Notes: a model not told the origin generated them from the sequence alone. 64,000 nt of DNA from Neobacillus sp. PS3-34 (GCF_030915465.1 NZ_CP133267.1:186001-250000); one strand, 5' to 3'. Counted from the first letter of the stretch, positions 8,467 through 17,414 are shown. Translations and numbers: made by a program.

Positions 8467-8503
8467 ACCAGGAATTAAATCCTTCAAGATTTAACCCCTG
8501 GTT
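8467..8503 (-). terminator. intrinsic terminator-like hairpin
   Basis: ACCAGG-AATTAAATCC pairs with GATTTAACCCCTGGT around a short loop, directly after the stop of the secreted protein gene at 8517. Confidence 0.6.
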
Positions 8504-8516
8504 CACATACATTAAT

Positions 8517-9167
8517 TTATTTAAACTTTTTTGGAAATTGCTTTATGATTCCTTTTGATAGGGCTTCTGCCAGTTTAAGAATATGATTCTCTCCCACATC
8601 ATATGCTCTGATTTCAGCGTTCCAATCCTTCTTTATTCTTGCGACAACCTGATCAGTTAGCAATTTTAGATGGGTGTAAAGCAATTCTTTTAATTGGTTA
8701 TTCGGCCAATATGGATTTGCCTTGCTTAGAAACAGAGCGATATCATCAGCATTTTTGTACCATTCGGCAATGAATTTTTTCAGATTTTCCTGGTTTCCGC
8801 TTTTTGCTGCCTCCACCACTTTTCCAGCAATCAGGATGTGTTCTTTTAACAATCCTGCCAGCTTGTTTCCTGCTGCGTCACCATAATAGGGTTTGATTGC
8901 ATTTCCGATATCAACCTGATTTTGCAGCAATCTTTCCAGCACCTTATTCTGATCTTCCAATCCGGATAACGCACTGACAATATAACTTCTTGTCCAGATC
9001 GTATGGTCGATCCACAGCTTACTCATTGAACGTTGCAGCTTGACTTCCTTCGAGCTAATGCAATGTTTTTGTTGAGTTGCTTTCATTTCTGCCCTCGCAT
9101 CAACTGATGTAAACAAGAAAGCTATGGACATTAATAATAGCGAGAATTTTAGGATTTGCTTTTTCAA
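8517..9167 (-). CDS. secreted helical protein of unknown function
   Basis: The best start is a TTG preceded by AAAGGAGTGGG. It gives a 216-residue protein with a clear signal peptide (KKQILKFSLLLMSIAFLFTSVDARAE, cleaved after VDARA). An upstream ATG would add ten residues but has no ribosome site. The mature part is helical, with WIDHTIWTRSYIVSALSGL and two motifs containing WYKNADDIALFL and WPNNQLKELLYTHLKLL. Related Bacillus proteins are, as I recall, sometimes mislabelled as acetylglutamate kinase; no kinase motif is present. The function is unknown. Confidence 0.6.
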   Translation of the reverse strand: MKKQILKFSLLLMSIAFLFTSVDARAEMKATQQKHCISSKEVKLQRSMSKLWIDHTIWTRSYIVSALSGLEDQNKVLERLLQNQVDIGNAIKPYYGDAAGNKLAGLLKEHILIAGKVVEAAKSGNQENLKKFIAEWYKNADDIALFLSKANPYWPNNQLKELLYTHLKLLTDQVVARIKKDWNAEIRAYDVGENHILKLAEALSKGIIKQFPKKFK

Positions 9168-9315
9168 ATTAACCCACTCCTTTAAATTCAAATTCATCGC
9201 TTATTATTCGTCTTTTTAGCGTTTTTCACTCTTTATCTTTTTTATCCTGCAATATTTCACTTTACATCGATCTTCACAAAGGCTATGATGAAACCAATTA
9301 CATATTTAATTTTTA

Positions 9316-9409
9316 CTACTAGGGGTGCCCTGCGAGCGGGCTGAGAGAAAAACGTCCAGTTTTTTAACCCTTTGGACCTGATCTGGATTATGCCAGCGTA
9401 GGAAAGTAG
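9316..9409 (+). promoter_or_regulatory. TPP riboswitch (THI element)
   Basis: The conserved blocks are in order: GGGGTGCC, GGGCTGAGAG, ACCCTTTGGACCTGATCTGG and TATGCCAGCGTAGGAAAG, closed by CTACT (9316-9320) and AGTAG (9405-9409). It lies upstream of thiW, with a strong terminator at 9443-9481, so thiamine pyrophosphate is expected to stop transcription before thiW. Confidence 0.97.
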
Positions 9410-9442
9410 AGAAGAAGAGTCTTCCTTTCTTTTATTTACTTT

Positions 9443-9481
9443 AGCCAGGTCCATTTATTGGGTCTGGCTTTTATTTTTTTC
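9443..9481 (+). terminator. TPP riboswitch expression-platform terminator
   Basis: AGCCAGGTCC and GGGTCTGGCT pair (10 bp, two GU) around ATTTATT, followed by TTTTATTTTTTT. It lies between the THI element and thiW. Confidence 0.9.
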
Positions 9482-9542
9482 AATAAGCTTCTTCCTAGCA
9501 TGTCTCAATTAAATGTAACTTTCTTAAAAAAGGGGAATTATT

Positions 9543-10052
9543 ATGCGCAAAACACAAAAACTGACACTGACGGCGATGTTTATCGCTATCGGCACTTTAA
9601 CCAGCAATTTATTTTTCATTCCTGTAGGGTTTGCAAAGGTTTTTCCAATCCAGCATTTTATCAATGTTCTATCTGCCGTACTGCTTGGCCCATATTATGC
9701 AGTTGCACAGGCACTTTGTGTTTCTGTTCTTAGAAACCTGCTTGGTACCGGTTCGATTTTCGCCTTCCCGGGAAGTATGATAGGTGCTTTCTTAGCAGCG
9801 ATTTTGTTTAAGAAAACTGGCAAATTGCTAATGGCCTTTGCTGGTGAAGTATTGGGAACTGGCATTTTAGGTGCGATGACTTGTTATCCCATTTCCACGC
9901 TTCTGCTTGGTAAAGAAGCTACGTTATTCGGTTTCATTCCCGCGTTTATTTTCAGCTCTTTTGCGGGCGCAACGATTGGATATATCATCCTAAAGATTTT
10001 TATAAAAAGAACTTCAATTTTTCCGGCCTACGAAAAACAGGCGAATCACTAA
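9543..10052 (+). CDS. thiW: ThiW, S component of an ECF thiamine-precursor transporter
   Basis: This 169-residue membrane protein has about five or six helices and the family pattern KLTLTAMFIAIGTLTS at the N-terminus, FPIQHFINVLSAVLLGPYYA, and GSIFAFPGSMIGAF. ThiW is the substrate-binding S component for the thiazole precursor of thiamine and works with the shared EcfA-EcfA'-EcfT energizing module encoded elsewhere. The TPP riboswitch directly upstream strongly supports the role. The ribosome site is AAAGGGG before ATG. It is a single gene ending at a hairpin. Confidence 0.93.
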   Translation: MRKTQKLTLTAMFIAIGTLTSNLFFIPVGFAKVFPIQHFINVLSAVLLGPYYAVAQALCVSVLRNLLGTGSIFAFPGSMIGAFLAAILFKKTGKLLMAFAGEVLGTGILGAMTCYPISTLLLGKEATLFGFIPAFIFSSFAGATIGYIILKIFIKRTSIFPAYEKQANH

Positions 10053-10063
10053 ATACAATAATA

Positions 10064-10097
10064 GGCCTGCTCCAGTTAAGGCGCAGGCCCATTTTTT
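10064..10097. terminator. terminator after thiW
   Basis: GGCCTG and CAGGCC pair around a 14-nt loop and are followed by ATTTTTT. It separates the convergent thiW and the small membrane gene ending at 10102. Confidence 0.85.
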
Positions 10098-10101
10098 AAA
10101 A

Positions 10102-10373
10102 TTAAAGATGATAATCAAATTGCCCTTCTGATATTTGGACAAAATGGCCCAATATTCCTAGATGAGTGATTCCATGCTCGGTTGCCACAACGGGGGTATA
10201 AAGAGAAAAAAAGAGGAAATTAATTTTTTCAAGGCCACAGGAAGATCTGTTTTTGGCAGCTTACCATACTCCTTTTCGAAAAATGAAACAAAATCTTTTT
10301 TAGAAGGATTCGTAAAGGCAAGCAAACCTAATAGAACAATAAAAACAATTACACCCCAATTCCTCTTGAGCAC
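10102..10373 (-). pseudogene. small membrane protein, possibly DUF4359, frameshifted
   Basis: A GTG start preceded by GGGAGGGG gives MLKRNWGVIVFIVLLGLLAFTNPSKKDFVSFF, a single membrane anchor followed by a soluble part, resembling DUF4359 proteins. As written the frame ends at 10158 with an unlikely tail. Adding one base to the seven-A run at 10206-10212 gives SLYTPVVATEHGITHLGILGHFVQISEGQFDYHL and a stop at 10102, a coherent ending of about 90 residues. The indel lies in a homopolymer, so a sequence error is likely. It sits 13 bp after the lipoprotein gene on the same strand. The family name is tentative. Confidence 0.55.
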
Positions 10374-10386
10374 AGAACCCCTCCCA

Positions 10387-11550
10387 CTATTTTTTATAAG
10401 CGAACCTTTCTGAATCCAAAACCTTCTGGCTATCAAAGAAACGATCGACGATATGCCTTTGCTGCTCAAGTGCCATTCCATCGATATGGACCCGGTCCAT
10501 CATTGCATAGTCTGTGGCAACAGATAAATAAGCCTGAGGTCCAACAGAACAAAATATGTTAAAGCCGGCATCCTCTAAAAATTTGAATTTAGGATCATTT
10601 GGCAAAACACTACTGCCAAAAGGGTAAATATAAATATTTGTATCCCCGATTAATAGCTCGACTTCCTTCAGCCAGCGATCCGTGTCTCTTTCTAACGTAT
10701 TTAAACTAATCGTTCTAGTGTTTAAGTGACCATATCCATGGGAAGCGAACTCCCAGCCATCCTTTTTTAGTTCTATGATTACCTTCGATACTTCTTCTTT
10801 TTCGCTAGAATAGGAAGCAGAATTCAAATCATTTGTCCTGTAGCCCAAAATCCCCTCATATCCCGTCAGGGCCAAAATGCCTTTCGCGCCATTCAAAGAA
10901 AAGTCTGGGTGTTTCAGAACAAATTGGTTTAAAATCGGGACAATTTCATTTTCTTCTGAAATAACCTCTTTTCCTGCTGGATCCTTGGAATAGGTAGCTG
11001 TATTGCCCTTGGAATCGATAATCAATTTGTACGCGTTTCCATTTTCGTGCATATAAGAATAATAATTTATGTCATCCACTGATAGAATTAAAGGTTTCTT
11101 CCCTTCTGGAAGGGTTAATTGCTTTTTTATTAGCTGTTTTTTGCCGTTAATCTCAGTCGTTGCAAACAAATCACTCATTTTGATTAATAGATAATTCCGG
11201 TCATAAAGGGATTGAATTATACTATTAAACTCCTTAACGGTGACGAACCACTCATCATAACCCTTGGACATCCTGTCTCCATCAAACGCGAGCTTGGGGT
11301 AAATCACCAACGGATGAAAAAATATATGTTCAACCGGTCCCTTATAAATAACCATCTTTGTTTCTGGCTTGCTCTCTGCAGGAACACTATCCTTTTCTGC
11401 GTTGTCTTGTTTCGGTACCTCTTGTTTCTCCTCTTTTTTGGTTACTTTCTCTCTGTTTGAAGATACAATGGACGTCTTGTTGGAAGGGGTACAGCTGCAT
11501 AAGAGGGAAATAATCAAAATGAAAAATAAGATTAAAAGACTCTTTTTCAT
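10387..11550 (-). CDS. polysaccharide deacetylase-family lipoprotein
   Basis: This 387-residue exported lipoprotein begins with a lipoprotein signal peptide (KKSLLILFFILIISLLCSC) with a lipobox cysteine near residue 19, then a charged linker rich in K, E and P (about residues 25-65). The catalytic-type domain has LILSVDDINYYSYM (NodB motif 1-like, with the DD pair) and WEFASHGYGHLNTRT (motif 2-like, H-xxx-H). It probably acts on peptidoglycan or another surface polysaccharide outside the membrane. The middle of the domain has an insertion. Zinc-dependent de-N-acetylation is inferred from the family; some members are inactive. Confidence 0.8.
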   Translation of the reverse strand: MKKSLLILFFILIISLLCSCTPSNKTSIVSSNREKVTKKEEKQEVPKQDNAEKDSVPAESKPETKMVIYKGPVEHIFFHPLVIYPKLAFDGDRMSKGYDEWFVTVKEFNSIIQSLYDRNYLLIKMSDLFATTEINGKKQLIKKQLTLPEGKKPLILSVDDINYYSYMHENGNAYKLIIDSKGNTATYSKDPAGKEVISEENEIVPILNQFVLKHPDFSLNGAKGILALTGYEGILGYRTNDLNSASYSSEKEEVSKVIIELKKDGWEFASHGYGHLNTRTISLNTLERDTDRWLKEVELLIGDTNIYIYPFGSSVLPNDPKFKFLEDAGFNIFCSVGPQAYLSVATDYAMMDRVHIDGMALEQQRHIVDRFFDSQKVLDSERFAYKK

Positions 11551-11640
11551 CAAATCAGTCCTTTATTTTGATTCACTCCTTTATTATAGACTCCTTTAAG
11601 CCAATAAATGTTTCACAATTCAGAAAATTTTTTAAAACAC

Positions 11641-11672
11641 AAAAAAACAGGCCCAATTAAGAGCCTGTTTTA
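11641..11672 (-). terminator. intrinsic terminator of csp
   Basis: On the minus strand AAACAGGC, an 11-nt loop and GCCTGTTT are followed by TTTTT, 14 bp past the stop. Confidence 0.85.
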
Positions 11673-11685
11673 ATAGTAGCTTATA

Positions 11686-11885
11686 TTAAGCTTTACGAAC
11701 GTTAGCAGCTTGTGGTCCACGAGCTCCTTGCTCAACGTCGAAAGAAACTTCTTGGCCTTCTTCAAGTGACTTGAAGCCTTCGCTTTGGATAGCTGAGAAG
11801 TGTACGAATACGTCGTCTCCACCTTCGCGCTCGATGAATCCAAAACCTTTTTCTGCATTAAACCATTTTACTTTACCTTGTTCCA
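11686..11885 (-). CDS. cold-shock protein (CspA/B family)
   Basis: This 66-residue single cold-shock domain protein has RNP1 KGFGFIE (about residues 13-19) and RNP2 DVFVHF (about residues 25-30). It is an abundant RNA chaperone that melts structure in mRNA at low temperature. The start is the ATG after GAGGAGGAAACAC. A leader of about 100 nt contains the inverted repeat TGTGTGCAAAGCACACG just before the ribosome site, a possible cold-responsive structure. The closest names are CspB, CspC or CspD, which cannot be separated from sequence alone. Confidence 0.95.
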
Positions 11886-12049
11886 TTTGTGTTTCCTCCT
11901 CGTGTGCTTTGCACACATTGTGTTACTATCCTTGCTTAAATCTTCAAGTCAGAAAGCATTAACACTAACCCTTGCCGAACAAACAAAAATAATTCTTCTT
12001 AAGAATAGCAGATGAAAATTCATATTGCAAGAGCAGATTAAATTTTAAT

Positions 12050-12613
12050 TCATTGGGAATGCCCATTATAACAATGGCATGTAACAAGATGGTCATTTAC
12101 CATTCCAACTGCCTGCATAAATGCATAACAGATCGTCGAGCCTATAAATTTAAAGCCTCTTTTCTTTAAATCCTTGCTTAATTTATCACTGATGTCTGTT
12201 GTAGCTGGAACATCCTTTAAATTTTCAAAATGGTTTTGAATCGGTTTTCCATCAACAAAGGACCAGATATAGTTGCTGAATGAATCGAATTCATCCGCAA
12301 TTTTCAAATATGCCCTTGCGTTAGTAATGGCCGACTGTATTTTCAGCCTGTTGCGAACGATACCTTCATTAGAAAGAAGCTCTTCAATTTTCTTATCGTC
12401 ATAAAATGCAATTATTTCAGGTTCAAAATGGTCAAAGGCCACGCGGTAATTTTCTCTCTTTTTTAAAATGGTATACCAGCTAAGACCAGCCTGGGCGCCT
12501 TCCAAAATTAAGTATTCAAAAAGCAGTCGATCATCATGGACGGGTACTCCCCATTCTTGATCATGATAATCTATGTATAGTGGATCTTCATTTACCCAGC
12601 CGCAACGATTCAT
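12050..12613 (-). CDS. tag: DNA-3-methyladenine glycosylase I
   Basis: This 187-residue base-excision-repair enzyme removes 3-methyladenine from DNA. The start is the ATG after GGAGGAAG. The zinc-snap ligands of the Tag family are visible: Cys4 and His17 at the N-terminus (MNRCGWV and YHDQEWGVP) and the His/Cys pair in DHLVTCHC near the C-terminus. The catalytic glutamate lies in EYLILEGAQAGLSW. It is a single gene in its own unit. Confidence 0.93.
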   Translation of the reverse strand: MNRCGWVNEDPLYIDYHDQEWGVPVHDDRLLFEYLILEGAQAGLSWYTILKKRENYRVAFDHFEPEIIAFYDDKKIEELLSNEGIVRNRLKIQSAITNARAYLKIADEFDSFSNYIWSFVDGKPIQNHFENLKDVPATTDISDKLSKDLKKRGFKFIGSTICYAFMQAVGMVNDHLVTCHCYNGHSQ

Positions 12614-12698
12614 GCTTGTACTTCCTCCAATTAACAATATTTCACTCCTAATATTTTACCAGAATTACAAATCATACACACTTGATGTAAAGAAAAAA

Positions 12699-12730
12699 AC
12701 AAAAAGAACAACCCTGTATCAGGGTGTTCT
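12699..12730 (-). terminator. intrinsic terminator of the RsbR-like gene
   Basis: On the minus strand GAACACCCT, GATAC and AGGGTTGTTC are followed by TTTTTG and T runs, 20 bp after the stop at 12751. Confidence 0.8.
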
Positions 12731-12750
12731 GTAAGTTATTATTTAGTTTT

Positions 12751-13563
12751 TTAAATACTTTCAATTGCCTGCTTCACGTTTGCGTACACCTGAAATGACG
12801 AGAAATTTATACCTGAATTGATGACATTTTTAGCTAATTTAGGCCGGATACCAGTGAAAACTACTTTTATGCCGAGGAGCAATAAAACATCATAAATCAT
12901 AAAAATATGTCTTGCCACTTCCATGTCGATGTTCACGATTCCAGAAAAGTCAATGATCAGGCATTCGACCTGATAGCTAGGTATTTGAGGCACTACTTTA
13001 TTTAATAGATGCTCTGCCCTGAGTGAATCAATCGAACCAATTAAAGGCAGAACCGCCAAACCTTCATGGATTGGAACCACCGGTGATGCCAGTTCGATGA
13101 TTTCGTCCTGCGCACTCTTAATGATTTGGTCAGTATGGCGTTCAAAAGCAAATACTGTTTCATTGAGGCTTAAATCAAGCATATGGTTAACACGTTTAAT
13201 GATTAGTACAATTTCCTCAGTTGTCAGTTTGTAATCAAGTCCGATTTTCATCATATAATCAGCAAAAACTATCCGTGTATCAGGGTAACGCACAAGAATA
13301 TTGGAGACTTTGCCTTGCATAGCTGCAGCTCGTTCTCCATTTTCCTTGCTCCAGGCTACGAGACTTTCCGGGACAGATCCCTCAGTACAGGTTATTGACT
13401 CCGCTAAAAACCCCAGAAATTCAACATACATGCTCTTTGCCTGATTCGTTTCTGCTTTTGAAATTTGCACATCAAATTTACTAATAATTTCATCTACAAT
13501 GTCGTTAGATAGTTGGTTTGCATTATTATTAAGGTAGTCTACAAAAGTGGTTACCGCGGTCAT
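12751..13563 (-). CDS. RsbR-like stressosome protein (sensor plus STAS)
   Basis: This 270-residue protein has an all-helical globin-like sensor in the first 150 residues and a C-terminal STAS domain (about residues 162-268) with GLAVLPLIGSIDSLRA, CLIIDFSGI and KVVFTGIRPKLAKNVINSG. RsbR paralogues co-assemble with RsbS into the stressosome and release the kinase RsbT to switch on sigma-B. The first phosphorylation threonine of RsbR is Ser180 here (IDSLRAE), and the second is Met214 (IDMEVA), so this paralogue should respond differently to RsbT. RsbS and RsbT are not encoded nearby. Confidence 0.85.
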   Translation of the reverse strand: MTAVTTFVDYLNNNANQLSNDIVDEIISKFDVQISKAETNQAKSMYVEFLGFLAESITCTEGSVPESLVAWSKENGERAAAMQGKVSNILVRYPDTRIVFADYMMKIGLDYKLTTEEIVLIIKRVNHMLDLSLNETVFAFERHTDQIIKSAQDEIIELASPVVPIHEGLAVLPLIGSIDSLRAEHLLNKVVPQIPSYQVECLIIDFSGIVNIDMEVARHIFMIYDVLLLLGIKVVFTGIRPKLAKNVINSGINFSSFQVYANVKQAIESI

Positions 13564-13837
13564 TTCTCTCTCACGTCCTCATATTTGTAATCAATAGTTG
13601 GAGCGGTTCATTTAAATATATACTTAGCAGGCTAAAAAATCTAATAATAATACTCATGATTGTTAAACTTGTCTTTTTCAAGTATAACTGATTCTTCGAG
13701 GGATCAGCATATAAGTTTTTTTGACTCTATTCATAAGAGCCTTTTTATTTATTTTGTATGCATTTGTTCCGCTCCGTCAATCCTCTATAAGTATTACTTT
13801 TTTAAAAAGAATAGTGGGATTGACTTATTTTTATAAA
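13564..13837. other. intergenic region without a visible gene
   Basis: AT-rich sequence holding the upstream region of the RsbR-like gene and no supported open frame on either strand. A GTTTAA word occurs on the minus strand but lacks a matching GGGTAT, so no sigma-B promoter is claimed. Confidence 0.5.
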
Positions 13838-13873
13838 AATAAAAGAACTTCGCATTTGAAGTTCTTAAAAAAA
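13838..13873 (-). terminator. intrinsic terminator of the glutamate synthase-like gene
   Basis: AAGAACTTC and GAAGTTCTT form a 9-bp stem around GCATTT, with T-rich sequence on both sides. Confidence 0.85.
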
Positions 13874-13891
13874 TAGGAGTTCGGACTAACA

Positions 13892-15499
13892 TTATCCCTC
13901 TTTGTGCATTTGTGTTCTTTTAGCTGAGTCCAAAATGTCCTCCATTGGTGAAATTCTTCCAAATTTATCTTTATAGACGATATGCTTTCTTTCAAATTTT
14001 GTCGGTGAATCGAGCCCGGCAGCGGCTGCCATATTATAAAGTCCCTCCCGAAGCGAAACAACATAATTGCAGACCCGATAATATTTTTCCTCCACAATCA
14101 AAGCATCCTGCAGCTTTTTATCAGTTGTTGCGACACCAACCGGACATTTATTCGTATGGCAGACCTGGGCCATAATGCAGCCGACGTTTATCATAAACCC
14201 GCGGGCGATATTGACTAAATCGGCACCCATGGCCAATGCGATGGCAATTTTATCGGGGGTAATCAATTTACCTGACGCTATTAGCTTCACTCTGTCCCTG
14301 ACCTTATATTTTCTAAGCATTTCATCGACAACCAGGAGAGCCGATTTAATCGGCAGTCCGACGGTATCAGCTAATTCCTGAAAAGTTGCTCCCGTACCGC
14401 CTTCTCCGCCGTCGACAGTAATAAAATCGGGGCCAAACCCACTTTCCTTCATATAAGACACCATATTTTCGAGTGCATCCAAATCTCCTATAACGATTTT
14501 CATGCCAACCGGCTTTCCTCCAACGCTTCTCAATTCTTCAATAAAATTGAATAGCGACGGGGTATCAGCAAATTCATAAAAACGGTTCGGACTGTTTATC
14601 GTTTTTCCCACTTCCACAAGCCGGATTCTTGCGATCTCTTCCGTAACCTTTTCCCCTTCAACGTGGCCCCCACGTGTTTTCGCCCCTTGGGCAAGCTTTA
14701 ATTCAAAAGCCTTAATCTCAGGCATCTCACTTTTCTTTTTAAATTCTTCCCATGAAAACTCGCCACTCGGTTTTCGGACTCCAAACAAATCTGGACCAAT
14801 TTGCATTATAATATCAGGCTTTCCTGCTAAATGATGATCCGAAAGCCCGCCTTCACCTGTATTCATCCAGGTACCGCCTGCTAATGCCAGCCCTTTGGAC
14901 AACGCAGTAATCGCCCTGTCTCCGAGTGCCCCGTAACTCATCGCCGATTGTCCGACAAGCCCTTTCACCTTGAAAGGATGCCTGCACGTTTTCTCCCCTA
15001 ATATCACGGCGTCCTCATCTCGTAGATAATAAGGATCTACGAGCGCATCCTCGCTGTGTTCCTTTCTGGTAAATAGACTGTCCCCATCTATTTTATAAAC
15101 TTTCGTTTTTATTTTGTTCGACTGGTCTACCTTCATTTCATCTCTTAATTTAGGAAATAAGGTATTACGGATATAAATTCCCTCTGCTTCAAAGTCTCTT
15201 ACAGAACCGAAGCCTATTAATCTTTCTTTGTATTTTCCAGCCTTAACTACATCCTGGTACTCCTTTCTTGAGAATGGCTTACCCTCGTTATCATTATTAA
15301 ATAAGTATTGCCTTAGCTCGGGACCAATTTTTTCAGTAAAATACCGCACCTTACCGATCACAGGGAAATTCCTGAGAATAGAATGCTGCTTCTGCCTGTC
15401 ATCCTTCCGATATAAATAAAGAATTAACGCAAGCGGGATCGTGATAATCGCGGCTGTGAATACGAACAATATGATGACTAAATAATCCGTTAAACCCAT
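13892..15499 (-). CDS. FMN-binding glutamate synthase-like protein, YerD-like
   Basis: This 535-residue membrane-anchored protein starts at the ATG after GAGGAGG; a GTG three codons earlier is possible. A transmembrane helix (about residues 5-28) precedes a GltS alpha-subunit FMN domain. Visible elements are VGQSAMSYGALG, NTGEGGLSDHH, KLAQGAKTRGGH, TVDGGEGGTGATF and the cysteine cluster GCIMAQVCHTNKCPVGV that binds an iron-sulfur centre. There is no amidotransferase domain, so it is a stand-alone ferredoxin-type synthase homologue like B. subtilis YerD, whose substrate is not established. It overlaps the regulatory space of the SDR gene ending 13 bp upstream. Confidence 0.88.
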   Translation of the reverse strand: MGLTDYLVIILFVFTAAIITIPLALILYLYRKDDRQKQHSILRNFPVIGKVRYFTEKIGPELRQYLFNNDNEGKPFSRKEYQDVVKAGKYKERLIGFGSVRDFEAEGIYIRNTLFPKLRDEMKVDQSNKIKTKVYKIDGDSLFTRKEHSEDALVDPYYLRDEDAVILGEKTCRHPFKVKGLVGQSAMSYGALGDRAITALSKGLALAGGTWMNTGEGGLSDHHLAGKPDIIMQIGPDLFGVRKPSGEFSWEEFKKKSEMPEIKAFELKLAQGAKTRGGHVEGEKVTEEIARIRLVEVGKTINSPNRFYEFADTPSLFNFIEELRSVGGKPVGMKIVIGDLDALENMVSYMKESGFGPDFITVDGGEGGTGATFQELADTVGLPIKSALLVVDEMLRKYKVRDRVKLIASGKLITPDKIAIALAMGADLVNIARGFMINVGCIMAQVCHTNKCPVGVATTDKKLQDALIVEEKYYRVCNYVVSLREGLYNMAAAAGLDSPTKFERKHIVYKDKFGRISPMEDILDSAKRTQMHKEG

Positions 15500-15512
15500 T
15501 AGGGACACCTCC

Positions 15513-16150
15513 TCAAAATAGTTCTGATAATGCTTCTTTTATCGGCTTTTCTCCTGACGATACAGCAAATGTCCTATTATACGCTGCTTCGTTTTGGATT
15601 GATTCTACAAGGACAGCTGCTGCATCCACACGGGAAATTTCACTTGTGCTTTCCATATCCAGACCCCCTGCAGATATCGTTCCCAGGCTGGCTTATCCAC
15701 TAAGGTTGCGGGACGCACAATCGTAAACACAATGTCCGATTTTCTTAAAAGCTCATCTGGCATATCCTTTGCTCCAATCCCAGCTGTGGTGCTTGAATTG
15801 TCCATATGTTCCTCAGCCTTGACGGCACTTAGCATCACAAAACGTCTAATACCCTGCCGTTCCGCTGCCTGAACAGTATTGATCACGGCTGAGTGGTCAA
15901 CCAGTACGGTTTTATCTGTATGCGATTTGGGGCTTACATCCGACAAATAAATCACCGCTTCAGCTCCCATGAACAAGGAATCAATCGAATTTTCATCATA
16001 AATCATTACCTCATCCGCACCGCGATCCCTTACACCTTCAATCTGATTTTCGTTTCCCACTACAGCCAGAGATTGATAGTTTTGCAGTCTCAATTCCTGA
16101 ATCACATGCTCGCCCACACCTCCATGAGCGCCAATAACCACAACTTTCAT
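15513..16150 (-). pseudogene. NAD(P)-binding SDR (atypical, YhfK-like), frameshifted
   Basis: The N-terminus VVIGAHGGVGEHVIQEL carries the GxxGxxG nucleotide-binding loop, followed by the VRDRGADEVMIYD and FVMLSAVKAEE strands of the NmrA/YhfK-type atypical short-chain dehydrogenase family. As written the frame degenerates after IVRPATLVDKP and stops at 15605. One extra base near 15681-15692 restores LGTISAGGLDMESTSEISR and the conserved VDAAAVLVESI, with a stop at 15513, for about 212 residues. It is the upstream partner of the YerD-like gene, 13 bp apart. The substrate is unknown; it may be a redox sensor or reductase. Confidence 0.75.
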
Positions 16151-16308
16151 CTCGTTTCCCCTCCGTTTCCTTATTAGTCCTTTTCCTCTAGCACTTATTT
16201 TGAAACCAGGAATTGGTATACGACTGAAGCCTATTTTTTAGAATGATGAATAAGAATTGCCCATATATTTAAAAATGGTAGGAGGAGTATCGGAAGGGAG
16301 AAACGGCC

Positions 16309-16770
16309 ATGATTTGCTTTTGCGAAGAGCTGGATGAATCGAAATATGGTCAGTCTGGAAAAATTGCGGTGCTGGAAAACAAGACAGCGGTCTTAAAGGC
16401 ATTTGGGTTAAAAAGTGAACGCTGGATTACTTTGCTCGAAATCGACACCCGTTTGCTCACACTCTTTTATCAATCGCTGGATCCTGCCTTCGATTGGTTT
16501 GTCGTGGTTTATGATTACCAAGCTTTTTGTTCAGATCCTGAAATAAAGGAAGCCATTTTATGGCACGAACTGGGGCACATTCAACACCCAGTCCATGAAC
16601 ACCAACATAATTTGGAAAGTGAGATACAATGCGACCATTTAGCAGTGGTAAATGGTTATAAAAATGGCATAGGGAAAGTACTAGAACTCACATTAAAGAT
16701 GGCAAACCGCCTCAATAATGACCTTCTCGCAAAAATGACAAGTGAAAGACAAATGAAATTGCTTGGATGA
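16309..16770 (+). CDS. small putative zinc metallopeptidase (HExxH)
   Basis: This 153-residue cytoplasmic-looking protein has the zinc-peptidase signature WHELGHIQHP (HExxH at about residues 85-89) in a helix, and about 20 residues later LESEIQCDHLAV, which supplies the ExxxD-type third ligand of gluzincins. There is no signal peptide or pro-region. Similar small HELGH proteins in Bacillus are uncharacterised. The ATG follows a GAAGGGAGAAAC site. Activity is inferred from motif order only. Confidence 0.6.
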   Translation: MICFCEELDESKYGQSGKIAVLENKTAVLKAFGLKSERWITLLEIDTRLLTLFYQSLDPAFDWFVVVYDYQAFCSDPEIKEAILWHELGHIQHPVHEHQHNLESEIQCDHLAVVNGYKNGIGKVLELTLKMANRLNNDLLAKMTSERQMKLLG

Positions 16771-17033
16771 ACGGTATTCCTATTGTTCCTTTATTTATAT
16801 GCGAAGCATTGTGGGAACTGGTCTAATTAATGGATGAACTTTCAAATATGTAATTTTATCACTCTACTTTTAGAATTTTCCCTGCATTTTTTTATCTTTA
16901 GCTATAAATCATCAAACTGCATGACTGCTTTGGATGTTTACCCGTCTGATTCTTACATTTACCCGTATTTCAATGATTCTGGATGACTTAACTGGATAGT
17001 TACCCGGACAAAACTAGTAATTTACCTACCTAA

Positions 17034-17041
17034 TTATCAAA
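17034..17041. repeat. left target-site duplication of MITE copy 1
   Basis: TTATCAAA directly before the GGCTG end; the same eight bases follow the other end at 17257-17264. Confidence 0.85.
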
Positions 17042-17256
17042 GGCTGTTTTTAAAAGATTGTTGTTAATAGTAGTTAATTTCCGCTTCAAGATGCTCGCTT
17101 TCCGCGGGGTGGGCGGTGAGCCTCCTCGTCGCTGAAGCGACTGCGGGGTCTCACCGCCCACTGCTCCCGGAGGAGTCTCGCACCTTCCGCTCCAATCAAC
17201 TTCATTATCAACCATCTGATTCACTCTAAGTAGAAACAAAGTTTACGAAAACAGCC
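17042..17256. mobile_element. MITE copy 1 (215 bp) with terminal inverted repeats
   Basis: The left end GGCTGTTTTTAAAAGATTG and right end TTTACGAAAACAGCC are imperfect inverted repeats, flanked by a perfect 8-bp duplication TTATCAAA. The interior is a GC-rich, self-complementary core (about 17080-17205) with no gene; the frame across it on the minus strand is a by-product of high GC. A second copy with the same ends lies at 59582-59862. The rest of 16771-17414 holds no gene. Confidence 0.85.
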
Positions 17257-17414
17257 TTATCAAATTACCGAGACTGTTCACAAATCTTAATTCATTCCTA
17301 AATAGCCCCCCTCAAACTAAAAAAATTTTCACATTATTCAGTATCAATTTCTAGACAGGAATCTACGTGAGTAGTATGTTTGAAGTGAGATTGGTAAATT
17401 AAGGAGTGGACTGG

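Noticed and set aside
8517-9167. Acetylglutamate kinase
   Set aside because: A signal peptide is present and no amino-acid kinase motif is; the name does not fit a secreted helical protein.
11886-11990. Further riboswitch before csp
   Set aside because: The leader has only a short inverted repeat next to the ribosome site, and no conserved aptamer blocks; it is kept as a possible cold-shock leader.
13564-13837. Sigma-B promoter for the RsbR-like gene
   Set aside because: GTTTAA is present on the minus strand but no GGGTAT follows at the right distance.
17030-17239. Minus-strand frame across the GC-rich region near 17 kb
   Set aside because: It lies entirely inside a MITE with inverted ends and duplication; the same kind of frame appears over the second copy (59630-59845) and reflects GC-rich repeat sequence.
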